Below, one piece after another: positions 9,920-19,118 of a DNA stretch of 48,511 nucleotides (position 1 is the first letter of the stretch; every line of letters starts with the position of its first letter). Where the stretch lies: NCBI GenBank assembly GCA_020442545.1, contig JAGRJX010000052.1:1-48511 (forward strand). The letters are read 5' to 3'. The notes beneath the pieces are model-generated. The model saw only the letters and a list, made by a program, of their open reading frames with translations. It did no database searches and was not told where the DNA came from. A program made the translations under genes and the position numbers. The DNA comes from Lysobacterales bacterium. GTDB lineage: Bacteria > Pseudomonadota > Gammaproteobacteria > Xanthomonadales > Xanthomonadaceae.

Positions 9920-10185
9920 TTCACCCCGGGATGTTCGCGCAGGGCTTCATGGGCGCGGTCGTAGTCCTCGCGACTGGTCGCATGAAAACCGATGCGCACG
10001 GACACATAGCGTCCGGCACTGGAGGCGCGCGAACTCACCGTCTCGTGGCGGACGCGGATGCCGGCCGCTTCCAGCAGCTTCGGCAGCGCGGTTTCCAGAT
10101 GCGCGTCGGCACTGCCCATGGCGCTCAGCTCGAAGTCACCGGGAAACTGGAAACCGTGGTCGGGGTTGTCGGAATGAATGGTCAT
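9907..10185 (-). CDS. ybeD: YbeD/DUF493 family protein
   Basis: This small cytoplasmic alpha/beta protein of 92 residues belongs to the YbeD family, found between dacA and lipB in many gammaproteobacteria. It contains the conserved FPGDFELSAMG and YVSVRIGFHATSREDYDRAHEAL blocks. The family has an ACT-like fold and a suggested regulatory role, but no biochemical function is established. The start is ATG at 10185 (MTIHSDNPDHGF); longer in-frame starts would run back into dacA and add atypical low-complexity sequence. It overlaps lipB by 4-13 nt depending on the lipB start. Confidence 0.9.
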   Translation of the reverse strand: MTIHSDNPDHGFQFPGDFELSAMGSADAHLETALPKLLEAAGIRVRHETVSSRASSAGRYVSVRIGFHATSREDYDRAHEALREHPGVKWTL

Positions 10186-10225
10186 TCTGCGGATATGCGG
10201 CCTGACAGCGGGGAAAGCAAGACGA

Positions 10226-11437
10226 TCAGTCGCCCCGCCACCACATCCAGAAACTGTCGTTGAGTCGCCCGAAGAAGCCGGCCTCTTCCACCGACTGCCG
10301 GGCCAGCAGCGGCCGCTCGACCAGCTGTTCGCCATCCAGGCTGACCTTCAGCGTGCCGACCTGCTGGCCCTGCTGGATCGGCGCGATGATCTGCCTGGGC
10401 AGGTCCATGCTGGCCTTGAGGTCCGAATAGCGCCCGCGTGGCACGGTGACCACCACCGGCTCGGCGACGCCCAGCGCGACGCTTTCCACCGCGCCTTTCC
10501 ATACCTTCGGAGTCGCAAGCTCGGCGTCAAGCTGGTACAGGACATGCGATTCGAAGAATCGGAAGCCGTAGTTGAGCAGGGCCTGTGCGGCATCGGCCCG
10601 CGCCTTTTCGCTGTCCGTACCCATGACAACGGCAATCAGGCGCATGCCGTCGCGCTCCGCTGACGCCGCCAGGCAATAGCCCGCCGATTCGGTGTGGCCG
10701 GTCTTGATGCCGTCGACGCTGTCGTCGCGCCACAGCAGCGAATTGCGGTTGTGCTGGGTGATGCCGTTCCACTCGAAGGTCTTCTCGGCATAGAGCGCAT
10801 AGTCATCGGGATGTTCGGCGATCATCGCCCGCGACAGCCGCGCCATGTCGTGGGCGCTGCTGTAGTGCTCCTCGGCCGGCAGGCCGTCGGCATTGACGAA
10901 ATGCGTGTTGTCCATGCCAAGTCGCTTGGCCGTGCCGTTCATCATCTGCGCGAACACATCCTCGCTGCCGGCCACCTGCTCGGCCAGGGCCACGGTGGCG
11001 TCGTTGCCGGACTGGATGATCATGCCGCGCAGCAGGTCTTCAACCGCCACCTGCTTGCCGACTTCGATGAACATCTTGGAACCGCCGGTCTTCCAGGCCT
11101 TTTCGCTGATGGTCACCAGGTCGTCACGCTTCAGCCGACCGGCGGCGATTTCCTCGAACACCACATAGGAGCTCATCATCTTGGTCAGACTGGCCGGCTC
11201 CAGGCGCTGGTCGCCGTTTTTCTCGGCGAGCATGCGGCCGCTGGCGAAATCCATCAGCACGTAGCTCTTCGCCGGAATCGATGGTGCGGACGGCGTGGGC
11301 GCGCTCTGCGGCTGCGGCTGGGGCAGCGCCGGCCTTGATGCGGGTGTCGGTGTCGGTGCCGGCGTCTGCGCCACAGCGATCGAGGTGGTGAGGACAATCA
11401 AGACGGCGAGGCCGCCGAGGGCATTGCGGAAGTACAT
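10226..11437 (-). CDS. dacA: D-alanyl-D-alanine carboxypeptidase (PBP5/6 type)
   Basis: This periplasmic low-molecular-weight PBP trims the terminal D-Ala from murein pentapeptides and so limits cross-linking. The 403-residue protein has a signal peptide (NALGGLAVLIVLTTSIAVAQ), a Pro-rich linker, and the three serine-enzyme motifs: SLTK near 81, SGN near 141 and KTG near 243. A PBP5-type C-terminal beta domain ends in a short amphipathic, Trp-rich tail (RLNDSFWMWWRGD) that would anchor it to the membrane. The ATG at 11437 is preferred because AAGGAG lies 12 nt upstream. It follows rlpA and precedes ybeD-lipB-lipA, as in many relatives. dacC is an alternative name, since PBP5 and PBP6 cannot be told apart here. 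Confidence 0.93.
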   Translation of the reverse strand: MYFRNALGGLAVLIVLTTSIAVAQTPAPTPTPASRPALPQPQPQSAPTPSAPSIPAKSYVLMDFASGRMLAEKNGDQRLEPASLTKMMSSYVVFEEIAAGRLKRDDLVTISEKAWKTGGSKMFIEVGKQVAVEDLLRGMIIQSGNDATVALAEQVAGSEDVFAQMMNGTAKRLGMDNTHFVNADGLPAEEHYSSAHDMARLSRAMIAEHPDDYALYAEKTFEWNGITQHNRNSLLWRDDSVDGIKTGHTESAGYCLAASAERDGMRLIAVVMGTDSEKARADAAQALLNYGFRFFESHVLYQLDAELATPKVWKGAVESVALGVAEPVVVTVPRGRYSDLKASMDLPRQIIAPIQQGQQVGTLKVSLDGEQLVERPLLARQSVEEAGFFGRLNDSFWMWWRGD

Positions 11438-11506
11438 GGTGGTGGACAACTCCTTGCTGGTGCTTGCGCCCGCCACGAAACCGGCCGGCGCTGTCGTTCG
11501 CTGTGG

Positions 11507-12412
11507 CTAGTCGGTGATGATGCGTGGATCGGCAATGCCGCTGTCACGGATCTGTCGTTCCAGCGCCACGGCATCCGCCGCGTGTTCCCACGGCCCCATG
11601 CGCAGGCGGAACAGCCGACGACCCTCGACCGTGGCGGTCTGGATGGTCGCCTCGCCGGAAAAACGTCCTTCCAGCTGGCGCCGCAGACGCTCGGCATTGC
11701 GGCGATCGGAAAAGCTGCCAAGCTGCAGCCACACCCGCGCGACCGACGCTTTGACCGTGCTTTCCGGCGCGGGTTCCGCGACGCCGGCGTGATCGGGGTC
11801 GTCCACGTCCAGGGCGCGCACCTCGACCATGGCCGTGCCGCGCTGAACCACGCCCAGACGCATGGCGGCAGCGTAGCTCAGATCGATCAACCGGTCCGCC
11901 ACGAATGGCCCTCGATCATTCACCCGCAGCACCACACTGCGCTGATTTTCCAGGTTGGTGACGCGCACGTAGGTCGGCAACGGCAGCGTCTTGTGCGCCG
12001 CGGTGAAGGCATACATGTCGTAGGGTTCGAAACTGGAGGTCGGTCGCCCGTGGAACTTCTTGCCGTACCACGAGGCCACGCCGCGTTCGACGTAGCCCTT
12101 GGCCGAATCCATCACCCGGTAGGTCCTGCCCAGCACCTTGTACGGCGAGTGGTTGCCGTAGCGCGAACGCGGTTCGGTGCGCGGCGTCGGTTCGACCAGG
12201 TCGGACAGGTCCGGGGCGTGCTCGGGCGCGCTGTCGGCAATCTCCGGCGCGTACAGCTGGCCGTCAGGGATTTCCGCGCGCTCGCTGCGCATGGAGCCTT
12301 CCGCCACCGGCGGCGGGGGCTTCTTTTGCCGACTGCAGGCACCAAGCAGCAGCGTGGCGAACAGCAGCAGCCACAGCGCGGCGCGAGTCGACGGGCGTGA
12401 GGTCACCGGCAT
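11507..12412 (-). CDS. rlpA: Septal ring lytic transglycosylase RlpA (lipoprotein)
   Basis: RlpA is an outer-membrane lipoprotein that cleaves naked glycan strands in septal murein. The 301-residue protein has a lipobox (LLLGAC, Cys near 26), a Pro-rich linker and the double-psi beta-barrel with GVASWYGKKFHGRPTSSFEPYD, VRVTNLENQRSVVLRVNDRGPF and IDLSYAAA. A C-terminal SPOR domain (about 225-300) binds denuded glycan. The ATG at 12412 overlaps the mltB stop by one base (TAATG), so translation is coupled. Membership in the elongation block alongside RodA, PBP2, MltB and PBP5 places it with wall-remodelling enzymes. Confidence 0.93.
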   Translation of the reverse strand: MPVTSRPSTRAALWLLLFATLLLGACSRQKKPPPPVAEGSMRSERAEIPDGQLYAPEIADSAPEHAPDLSDLVEPTPRTEPRSRYGNHSPYKVLGRTYRVMDSAKGYVERGVASWYGKKFHGRPTSSFEPYDMYAFTAAHKTLPLPTYVRVTNLENQRSVVLRVNDRGPFVADRLIDLSYAAAMRLGVVQRGTAMVEVRALDVDDPDHAGVAEPAPESTVKASVARVWLQLGSFSDRRNAERLRRQLEGRFSGEATIQTATVEGRRLFRLRMGPWEHAADAVALERQIRDSGIADPRIITD

Positions 12413-13443
12413 TACTGCGCGGCGACCGGACCACCGTTGGCCGGATCGCCGGCAGCAATTGCCTGCGCCAGCTGGTACACCGCCAGCGAATACAGCGGCG
12501 AGCGGTTGTAGCGCGAAATCACGTAGAAGTTGTGGAAAGTGATCCAGTACTCGGGCCCGGTATCGCCCTCAAGCGTGATCAGGTTGGCCGGCCAGTCCCT
12601 GCCCATCGCTTCCTTTGGCCGATAGCCCCGTTCACCGAGCTTCGCCAGATCCAGGTCGGGTTTGAGGTTCTTGTTGCCAGCATTGAGTGCGGCGGCCCCG
12701 GGGGCGCGCACCGCCGGCTCCGCCACCGGCTCGCCGGCACGCCACTTGTGCGCGACGAAGTAGTTGGCGATGGAACGGAAGATATCGTCCTTCGACGTCC
12801 ACAGGTCGCGGTCGCCGTCGCCGTCACCGTCCTTCGCGTAGGCACGGTAGCTGGACGGCATGAACTGGCCCCAGCCCATGGCGCCGGCATAGCTGCCCAT
12901 CACGCTGTTCGGGTCAACGTGCTCCTCGTTGGCCAGCGCGAACAGGTGGCCGAGCTCGGAACGGAAGAATTCGGCGCGCTTGGGATAGTGGAAGCCCAGC
13001 GTGTACAGGGCATCGAGCACGCGGTATTTGCCGGTGATGCTGCCGTAGTTGGTCTCCACGCCGATGATCGCGACGATGATGCTGGCCGGCACGCCGGTGT
13101 CGCGCTCGACCGACAGCAGCAGCTCGCGGTTTTCCCGCAGGAAGTCACGACCGCCCTGGATTCGCTTGTCGTTCATGAAGATCGGCCGGTACTTCGACCA
13201 CGGCATGCTCTCGGCCGGCCGGGTGATCGCGTCGATGATGCTCTGCTGGTAGCGGGCATCGGCCAGTCCACGGCGCAGCACATCCTTGGGCACGCCGTAC
13301 TTGCCGTGGACCTCATCGACAAAGGCTGCCTCGGCTTCGGCGGAACGCTTCGGTGCAGCAGCTTCGGCAGCGGGCAAGGACAGCAGCTGGGAAAGGCTCA
13401 ACAGCAGCGCAACCAGCTGGGCGGACATTGACTTTGCGTGCAT
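12412..13443 (-). CDS. mltB: Lytic murein transglycosylase B
   Basis: MltB cleaves the MurNAc-GlcNAc bond to 1,6-anhydro products. The 343-residue protein has a cleavable signal peptide (MSAQLVALLLSLSQLLSLPAAEA) and no lipobox cysteine, so this version appears periplasmic rather than lipid-anchored. The catalytic Glu is in IIGVETNYGSITG near 125. The downstream AMGWGQFMPSSYRAYA and DGDGDRDLWTSKDDIF blocks include the EF-hand-like metal loop seen in Slt35. The start is ATG at 13443; an in-frame ATG five codons later (13428) is equally possible and neither has a strong ribosome site. It overlaps rlpA by one base. Confidence 0.93.
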   Translation of the reverse strand: MHAKSMSAQLVALLLSLSQLLSLPAAEAAAPKRSAEAEAAFVDEVHGKYGVPKDVLRRGLADARYQQSIIDAITRPAESMPWSKYRPIFMNDKRIQGGRDFLRENRELLLSVERDTGVPASIIVAIIGVETNYGSITGKYRVLDALYTLGFHYPKRAEFFRSELGHLFALANEEHVDPNSVMGSYAGAMGWGQFMPSSYRAYAKDGDGDGDRDLWTSKDDIFRSIANYFVAHKWRAGEPVAEPAVRAPGAAALNAGNKNLKPDLDLAKLGERGYRPKEAMGRDWPANLITLEGDTGPEYWITFHNFYVISRYNRSPLYSLAVYQLAQAIAAGDPANGGPVAAQ

Positions 13444-13535
13444 GGGATCGGCTCGTGGGAACGGTCAAACGCCGGAAATGGTACACGCTTCGCGGCGCGC
13501 GCCCGTCACGGCAGTCGGCAAAGCTGAACGCGGCT

Positions 13536-14645
13536 TCAGCTGCTCATCATCTTGCGATGCGCGTGCAGCGACATCAGCACGCCGAAGCCGGCCAGCAGGG
13601 TTACCGCCGAGGTGCCGCCGTAGCTCATCAGCGGCATCGGCACGCCGATCACCGGCAACAGGCCGCTGATCATGCCGCCGTTGACTACCACGTAGACCAG
13701 GAAGGTCAGCGCCAGCGCACCGCCCAGCAACCGCCCCCAGGTATCGCGGGCGTTGGCGGCGATCCACAGGCAGCGACCCACGATGAACAGGTACAGCGAC
13801 AGCATCAGCAGCACGCCGAACAGGCCGAACTCCTCGGCGAACACGGCGAACACGAAGTCGGTGGTGTGCTCGGGCAGGAACTCCAGCCGCGACTGGCTGC
13901 CCTGGCCCCAGCCCTTGCCGAACAGGCCGCCGGAGCCGACCGCGATCTTGGACTGGATGATGTTCCAGCCCGCTCCCAGCGGATCGGCCTCCGGATTGAG
14001 GAACATACGCAGGCGGTCACGATGGTACTCGCGCAGGAACTGCCAGCCGATCGGCGCTGCCGCCGCCGCCGTGCCAAGGACCGCGACGATGCGCCACCAG
14101 CCGATGCCACCAAGGAACACCACGAAGGCACCGGATGCGGCCACCAGCATCGCTGTACCGAGATCAGGCTGCACCGCGATCAGCCCGGTGGGCACGGCGA
14201 TGACGATGCCGGCCAGCAGCAGCGTGCGCCAGCCCGGCGGGATCAGGTCGCGATGCAGCAGCCAGGCCACCATCATCGGCAGCGTGAGCTTCAGCAGTTC
14301 GCCAGGCTGCAGGTAGAAGATGCCGAGATTCAGCCAGGAACGCGCGCTTCGCCCGGTCCCGAGAACCGGTACCAGCAGCAGCAGCAGCAGGCTGGCGACG
14401 AACAGCCACGGCGTCCACAGGCGCAGCTGGCCGGGCGGGATGCGCGACAGAATCAGCATGGCAACCAGGCCGACACCCATGCGCACGGACTGCGAAACAA
14501 CCAGGCGCTCGTTGCCACCGCTGGCGCTGGCCAGGGTCAGCAGGCCGACCGCAATCACCAGCAGCAGCGCCAGCAGCAGCGGCAGGTCCATGCGCGGCTT
14601 CAGCAGACGGCCGGCAAAGCGGCGGGCGTTCGACCACACTCTCAT
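13536..14645 (-). CDS. rodA: Rod-shape SEDS peptidoglycan glycosyltransferase RodA
   Basis: RodA is the SEDS-family glycosyltransferase that polymerises lipid II with PBP2 during cell elongation. The 369-residue protein has about ten hydrophobic membrane segments and the SEDS blocks GWNIIQSKIAVGSGGLFGKGWGQGSQSRLEFLPEHTTDF (whose tail is the conserved functional loop) and MPLMSYGGTSAVTLLAGFGVLMS near the C terminus. The ATG lies in the mrdA stop (ATGA, four-base overlap), coupling it to its partner. A 7-bp hairpin (AGCTGAA/TTCAGCT, 13522-13541) sits on the stop codon, with no T-run. Confidence 0.95.
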   Translation of the reverse strand: MRVWSNARRFAGRLLKPRMDLPLLLALLLVIAVGLLTLASASGGNERLVVSQSVRMGVGLVAMLILSRIPPGQLRLWTPWLFVASLLLLLLVPVLGTGRSARSWLNLGIFYLQPGELLKLTLPMMVAWLLHRDLIPPGWRTLLLAGIVIAVPTGLIAVQPDLGTAMLVAASGAFVVFLGGIGWWRIVAVLGTAAAAAPIGWQFLREYHRDRLRMFLNPEADPLGAGWNIIQSKIAVGSGGLFGKGWGQGSQSRLEFLPEHTTDFVFAVFAEEFGLFGVLLMLSLYLFIVGRCLWIAANARDTWGRLLGGALALTFLVYVVVNGGMISGLLPVIGVPMPLMSYGGTSAVTLLAGFGVLMSLHAHRKMMSS

Positions 14646-16588
14646 GGCGACGACCCGCCTCCCGCATCCGCATCGTTGCCCGCTGTGCCGGAAGGATCAC
14701 GTAGCACCCAGGCATCGAGGATGCGCCGCGCCACCGGCGCCGCCGCCAGCGAACCGCTGCCGCCGTGTTCGACAATGACGACCGCGGCAATCTCCGGCTT
14801 CTCTGCAGGCGCATAGGCGACAAACAGCGCGCGGTGGCGCAACTCGAACGGCAGATCATCGACCTTGATCGACTCGTCGCCGGTGCGGCTGACACGCTGC
14901 GCCGTGCCCGACTTGCCGGCGATGGTGTACGGCGCATCAAGGCCAATGACCCGGTGCGCCGAGCCGGTACTGCCGTGGACCACAGCGATCATGCCTTCCC
15001 GGACCGCATCCAGATTGCCGGGCTCCTTCACCACCGACGCGGGCGGCGGTGGCATCTGCAGCGGCATCACCGGGGAGTCAAAGCCGTCACGGACCGCACG
15101 CAGCAAGTGCAGCGGGTAGCGGATGCCGCCGTTGGCCAGCATCGTCAGTCCCTCGGCCAGCTGCAGCGGCGTCACCACCCAGAAGCCCTGGCCGATGCCG
15201 GCAATCACCGTTTCGCCGGGGAACCAGACCTGCTGCCTGTTGCGAAGCTTCCACTCGCGCGATGGGAGGATGCCGGTGGCCTCGCCATCCAGGTCGATGC
15301 CGCTGGGGCCGCCGAATCCGAATCGCGTCATGTATTCGCCCATGCGATCGATACCGAGGTCCACCGCCAGCTGGTAGAAGTACGTGTTGACCGACTGCGC
15401 CAGGGCCTCTTTCAGATTCACGCGGCCGTGGCCACCGCGGCGATAATCGCGGTATTCGCGATCCTGCCCCGGCAACTTGAAGGCGCCGGTGGACAGCACG
15501 GTGTCCTCGGGGCGACGCAGGCCCAGCTCCAATCCGGCCAGACCAATGAACGGCTTGAGCGTTGAGCCGGGTTCGTAGCCACCAGACAGCGCGCGGTTGA
15601 ACAGCGGCCGGCCCGGATTGGCCAGCAGGGCGCTGTAGTCGCGCTGGCTGATGCCGGACACGAAATCATTCGGGTCGTAGCTGGGCAGGCTGAGCATCGC
15701 CAGCACTTCGCCGTTGTTCGGATCCACCGCCACCGCAGCACCTGGCTGGCCCTCGAACGCCGCTTCCGCCGCTGCCTGCAGATCCGCATCGATACTCAGG
15801 AACAGGTCGCGGCCCGGCACCGCCGGCTGGCGCTCGATTACCCGCAGCACACGGCCTTCGGCATTGATCTCGACACGCTCGTAGCCGACTTTGCCGTGCA
15901 GTTCCTTTTCGTAGTGCTTCTCGATGCCCGACTTCCCGATCAGCGTGGTGCCGTCGTAGTCCGCGATGTCCTGCGAAGTCATCCCTTCCAGATCGGCCTC
16001 GTCCAGACGCCCGACGTAACCGATCACGTGGGCAAACAGCTCGCCGTAGGGATAGCGCCGCGTGAGGTAGGGCACGACTTCCACACCCGGAAAGCGGTAG
16101 CGGTTGACCGCGAAACTGGCCATCTCCGACTCGTTCAGGCGCAGCTTGAGCGGCACCGACTGGAAGCGGCGCTTGCTCTTCAACGTGGTGCGAAAGCGAC
16201 TCAGATCGTCCTCGGAAAGCGACACCACGTCCGACAGCGCGGACAGGGTGGCATCGATTTCGTCGACCTGTTCGGGCACCAGTTCCAGGCGGTAGGCCGG
16301 CACGTTGTCGGCCAGCAGTCGACCATTGCGGTCGTAAACCAGGCCACGTGACGGCGGAATGCTGCGCAGGCGGATGCGATTGTCCTCCGAACGCGTCTGG
16401 TACACCTCGTGCTGCACAACCTGCAGCCAGGCAAACCGGGCGCCGAGCGTACCGACCAGCAAGCTGGCCAGAAGCAAGCCCCAGAGAGCACGACGCCGGA
16501 ACAGCCGGGCCTCGGCTTGTGCGTCTCGCAGTCGCTGACCTCGACGCTGGGCAATCCGCAGCTTCACCGCGACCTCATCCGCCGGCAC
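14642..16588 (-). CDS. mrdA: Penicillin-binding protein 2, elongation transpeptidase
   Basis: PBP2 is the class B transpeptidase that works with RodA. The 648-residue protein has one N-terminal membrane anchor (residues about 28-50, RRALWGLLLASLLVGTLGA), a dimerisation/pedestal region, and the transpeptidase motifs: STLK near 340, SVN near 407 and KSGTAQ near 556. The assigned start is GTG at 16588, overlapping mreD by 14 nt; another GTG seven codons later (16567) is an alternative. The last four bases overlap rodA. The C-terminal tail beyond the catalytic domain is short and Gly/Ser rich. Confidence 0.95.
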   Translation of the reverse strand: MPADEVAVKLRIAQRRGQRLRDAQAEARLFRRRALWGLLLASLLVGTLGARFAWLQVVQHEVYQTRSEDNRIRLRSIPPSRGLVYDRNGRLLADNVPAYRLELVPEQVDEIDATLSALSDVVSLSEDDLSRFRTTLKSKRRFQSVPLKLRLNESEMASFAVNRYRFPGVEVVPYLTRRYPYGELFAHVIGYVGRLDEADLEGMTSQDIADYDGTTLIGKSGIEKHYEKELHGKVGYERVEINAEGRVLRVIERQPAVPGRDLFLSIDADLQAAAEAAFEGQPGAAVAVDPNNGEVLAMLSLPSYDPNDFVSGISQRDYSALLANPGRPLFNRALSGGYEPGSTLKPFIGLAGLELGLRRPEDTVLSTGAFKLPGQDREYRDYRRGGHGRVNLKEALAQSVNTYFYQLAVDLGIDRMGEYMTRFGFGGPSGIDLDGEATGILPSREWKLRNRQQVWFPGETVIAGIGQGFWVVTPLQLAEGLTMLANGGIRYPLHLLRAVRDGFDSPVMPLQMPPPPASVVKEPGNLDAVREGMIAVVHGSTGSAHRVIGLDAPYTIAGKSGTAQRVSRTGDESIKVDDLPFELRHRALFVAYAPAEKPEIAAVVIVEHGGSGSLAAAPVARRILDAWVLRDPSGTAGNDADAGGGSSP

Positions 16589-17066
16589 CGCGCAGCTTCA
16601 GCCGCAGGTCATCGAGCAGCAGGAACAGCCAGGGCCAGAGCAGTGCGCCCACCAGCGGCGCGATCCAGAAACTCACGGGTGGCCAGGCTTCGCCGGTGAC
16701 GCCGCGAATCATCAGGCTGACGACCCGATCATTGAGCAGCAGGATCAGCACCGCCACCGCCTGCTGGGTGAGCGGAAAGAAGCGAAGGCGAGCGCGGAAA
16801 CGCAGGATGATGAAGGCAAAGATGACCAGACGCATTGCGTGCTCGCCAATCAGGCTGCCGAACACCAGGTCCGCCAGCAGTCCCGTCGCGAAAGCAACGC
16901 CCAGCCCGACCAGTTCTGGGGCCTCCAGCAGCCAGTAGCAGAGCACCAGCGCCAGCCAGAACGGCCGCAGCGGCTGCAGCCAGTCCGGCATGGGTGCCAG
17001 CGACAACAGCAGTGCGGCCAGCAGGCTGAGCAACAGCAGCCGCCCGGAAGCGCGATGGCGGCTCAT
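16575..17066 (-). CDS. mreD: Rod-shape-determining protein MreD
   Basis: MreD is a small inner-membrane partner of MreC that helps couple MreB filaments to wall synthesis. The 163-residue protein has five or six hydrophobic segments and the family-typical patterns MPDWLQPLRPFWLALVLCYW near 27-46 and GLGVAFATGLLADLVFGSLIGEHAM near 54-78. It overlaps mreC upstream by four bases (ATGA) and mrdA downstream by 14. MreD proteins diverge quickly, so position and topology support the call as much as sequence. Confidence 0.92.
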   Translation of the reverse strand: MSRHRASGRLLLLSLLAALLLSLAPMPDWLQPLRPFWLALVLCYWLLEAPELVGLGVAFATGLLADLVFGSLIGEHAMRLVIFAFIILRFRARLRFFPLTQQAVAVLILLLNDRVVSLMIRGVTGEAWPPVSFWIAPLVGALLWPWLFLLLDDLRLKLRGAGG

Positions 17067-17992
17067 GGCTGGGCCCCGCTGTCGGGCGTATCCGTTGACG
17101 AAACGTTATCCGGAATCGGCGGCGCTTCCGGTGGACCGCTCGCGGCCGCCGGCGAATTCCAGACCAGCAGCAGTTCGCCGCTGCGATCCAGTCGCGCGGC
17201 TGGCTCGACCTCGGCAACGATGAACGGATTGGTTTCGTCGGTGGCCAGGGACGTCACCCGCCCCACCGCCAGGCCAGCCGGAAAGATGCCACCGAATCCG
17301 GAGGTTGCCAGCTCGTCGCCCACCTGCACGTCCGCGCTGGGAGGCAGATTGGGAAGGCGCAGCTGATCAACGCGTCCGGTGCCAAAGACGATGGCGCGCA
17401 CACCGCTGCGGACCACCCGCACCGGCACCGCGTGGCTTGGGTCGGATATCAGCATCGCGGTGGCGTTCAGCGGGGAAACGTCGATCACCTGCCCGACCAC
17501 GCCATTGGCATCAATCAGGGATTGGCCGGTTCGCACCCCGCGAAGACTCCCCTGATCCAGCAGGACGCGGTGCCGGAACGGGTCCAGGTCGACGTCGGCG
17601 ATACCGACCAGCTGCACGTCAAGATGTTGCGCCTGCGCACCATCGAGCAGTTGCCGCAGCCGCTGGTTTTCGCGTTGCACGGACTGAAGGCGCCCGAGCT
17701 GAGCGGTGCTCACCATCAGCCGTTCCCGCAGATCGGCATTCTGCGCATTCAGCTGCTGGCGGTCCGAGAAGGCCTTGCGCGCCGCGCCCAGCACGCGACC
17801 CGGCGCGGAGGCAACCCAATACAGCGGCTCGGCGGCAACGCCGGCCAGGCGACGGACATCCGACAGATAGCCTGCGCGATGGTCGAGCACCATCAGCGCC
17901 AGCGCCAGCGCCAGGTACACCAGCAAACGCAGCGTCCCGGCGCCGCCTTCGGCGAACAGGGCGGTCGTGGAGTTGCTGCCGGTAATGGTCAC
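17063..17992 (-). CDS. mreC: Rod-shape-determining protein MreC
   Basis: MreC is a bitopic inner-membrane protein whose periplasmic beta domains bind and activate PBP2. The 309-residue product has one membrane segment near 20-40 (LRLLVYLALALALMVLDHRA), a coiled coil at about 75-120 (LNAQNADLRERLMVSTAQLGRL) and the beta-barrel region with VVGQVIDVSPLNATAMLISDPSHAVPV and VQVGDELATSGFGGIFPAGLAVGRV. The start is GTG at 17992, about 80 nt downstream of mreB. The C-terminal extension is Pro/Ser rich and likely disordered. Confidence 0.95.
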   Translation of the reverse strand: MTITGSNSTTALFAEGGAGTLRLLVYLALALALMVLDHRAGYLSDVRRLAGVAAEPLYWVASAPGRVLGAARKAFSDRQQLNAQNADLRERLMVSTAQLGRLQSVQRENQRLRQLLDGAQAQHLDVQLVGIADVDLDPFRHRVLLDQGSLRGVRTGQSLIDANGVVGQVIDVSPLNATAMLISDPSHAVPVRVVRSGVRAIVFGTGRVDQLRLPNLPPSADVQVGDELATSGFGGIFPAGLAVGRVTSLATDETNPFIVAEVEPAARLDRSGELLLVWNSPAAASGPPEAPPIPDNVSSTDTPDSGAQP

Positions 17993-18071
17993 ATCAGTCG
18001 GTCATGACGCGGGCGTTCGGCCCGGAAGATTGCTGCCAGATGCCGCCGGATCGTCGCGACCCGACGCTCGC

Positions 18072-19118
18072 TCAGTCGGGTGCGAAGAAGTCGTTGCCGT
18101 GCATGTCGATCAGCTCCAGCGCACGGCCGCCGCCACGCGCGACGCAGGTCAACGGGTCGTCGGCGACGTGGACATGCAGGCCGGTCTCCTCGGAGATCAG
18201 CCGATCGAGGTCGCGCAGCAGCGCGCCGCCTCCGGTCAGCACGATGCCGCGCTCGGCCACATCGGCACAAAGTTCCGGCGGGGTCTGCTCCAGCGCCGCG
18301 CGCACCGCGCTGGTAATGCCGGTCAGCGGCTCGTGCAGCGCTTCCAGCACCTCATTGGAGTTGATGGTGAAGTTGCGCGGCACGCCTTCGGCAAGATTGC
18401 GGCCGGAGACTTCGATTTCCTCCACGTTGTCCTGCTGGAAGGCACAGCCCACGTCGATCTTGATGCGCTCGGCGGTGGTCTCACCGATCAGCGTGCCGTG
18501 ATTGCGCCGCACGTAGTTGATGATCGACTCGTCGAAACGATCACCACCGATGCGCACCGACTGCGAATAGACGATGCCGTTCAGCGACATCACCGCTACC
18601 TCCGAGGTACCACCGCCGATGTCCAGCACCATCGACCCGCGCGCCTCGTGGATCGGGATGCCGGCACCGATTGCCGCTGCCATGGGCTCCTCGATCAGGA
18701 ACACTTCGCGCGAACCCGCTTCCTCGGCTGATTCCTTGATCGCGCGACGCTCCACCTGGGTGGAACCACAGGGCACGCAGATCAGCACCCGCGGACTCGG
18801 CCGCAGCAGGCGCGACTTGTGCACCTTGCGGATGAAGTACTTGAGCATCTCCTCGGTGGTGGTGAAGTCGGCGATAACGCCGTCCTTCATCGGCCGGATC
18901 GTGGAGATGTTGCCCGGCGTGCGGCCCAGCATGCGCTTGGCCTCGGCGCCCACCGCCGCCACCGATTTCGCCGACCCGGATCCGCGATCCTGGCGGATCG
19001 CCACTACGGATGGTTCGTTCAGAACAATGCCCTGCCCGCGCACATAGATCAGCGTATTCGCCGTACCGAGGTCGATGGAAAGGTCGTTGGAAAAAAGGCC
19101 GCGAAGGCTCTTGAACAT
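18072..19118 (-). CDS. mreB: Rod-shape-determining actin homologue MreB
   Basis: MreB forms membrane-bound actin-like filaments that orient the elongation machinery. The 348-residue protein has the phosphate-1 motif SIDLGTANTLIYV near 13-25, phosphate-2 MVLDIGGGTSEVAVMSL, adenosine-site GIVLTGGGALLRDLD, and an N-terminal amphipathic start (MFKSLRGLFSNDL) for membrane binding. The ATG at 19118 matches the family N terminus; a start 66 bases upstream would add an unrelated tail. It is the first gene of the minus-strand elongation operon, and about 550 nt without a gene separate it from the divergent kinase gene. Confidence 0.98.
   Translation of the reverse strand: MFKSLRGLFSNDLSIDLGTANTLIYVRGQGIVLNEPSVVAIRQDRGSGSAKSVAAVGAEAKRMLGRTPGNISTIRPMKDGVIADFTTTEEMLKYFIRKVHKSRLLRPSPRVLICVPCGSTQVERRAIKESAEEAGSREVFLIEEPMAAAIGAGIPIHEARGSMVLDIGGGTSEVAVMSLNGIVYSQSVRIGGDRFDESIINYVRRNHGTLIGETTAERIKIDVGCAFQQDNVEEIEVSGRNLAEGVPRNFTINSNEVLEALHEPLTGITSAVRAALEQTPPELCADVAERGIVLTGGGALLRDLDRLISEETGLHVHVADDPLTCVARGGGRALELIDMHGNDFFAPD

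Noticed and set aside
12397..13431. 344-codon plus-strand open frame
   Set aside because: It mirrors mltB on the other strand. The Arg/Val/Gly-rich translation is typical of antisense frames at high GC.
13353..14816. 487-codon plus-strand open frame rich in Gln and His
   Set aside because: It lies opposite rodA and the ends of mltB and mrdA. The Gln/His runs are the complement of Leu codons in membrane helices.
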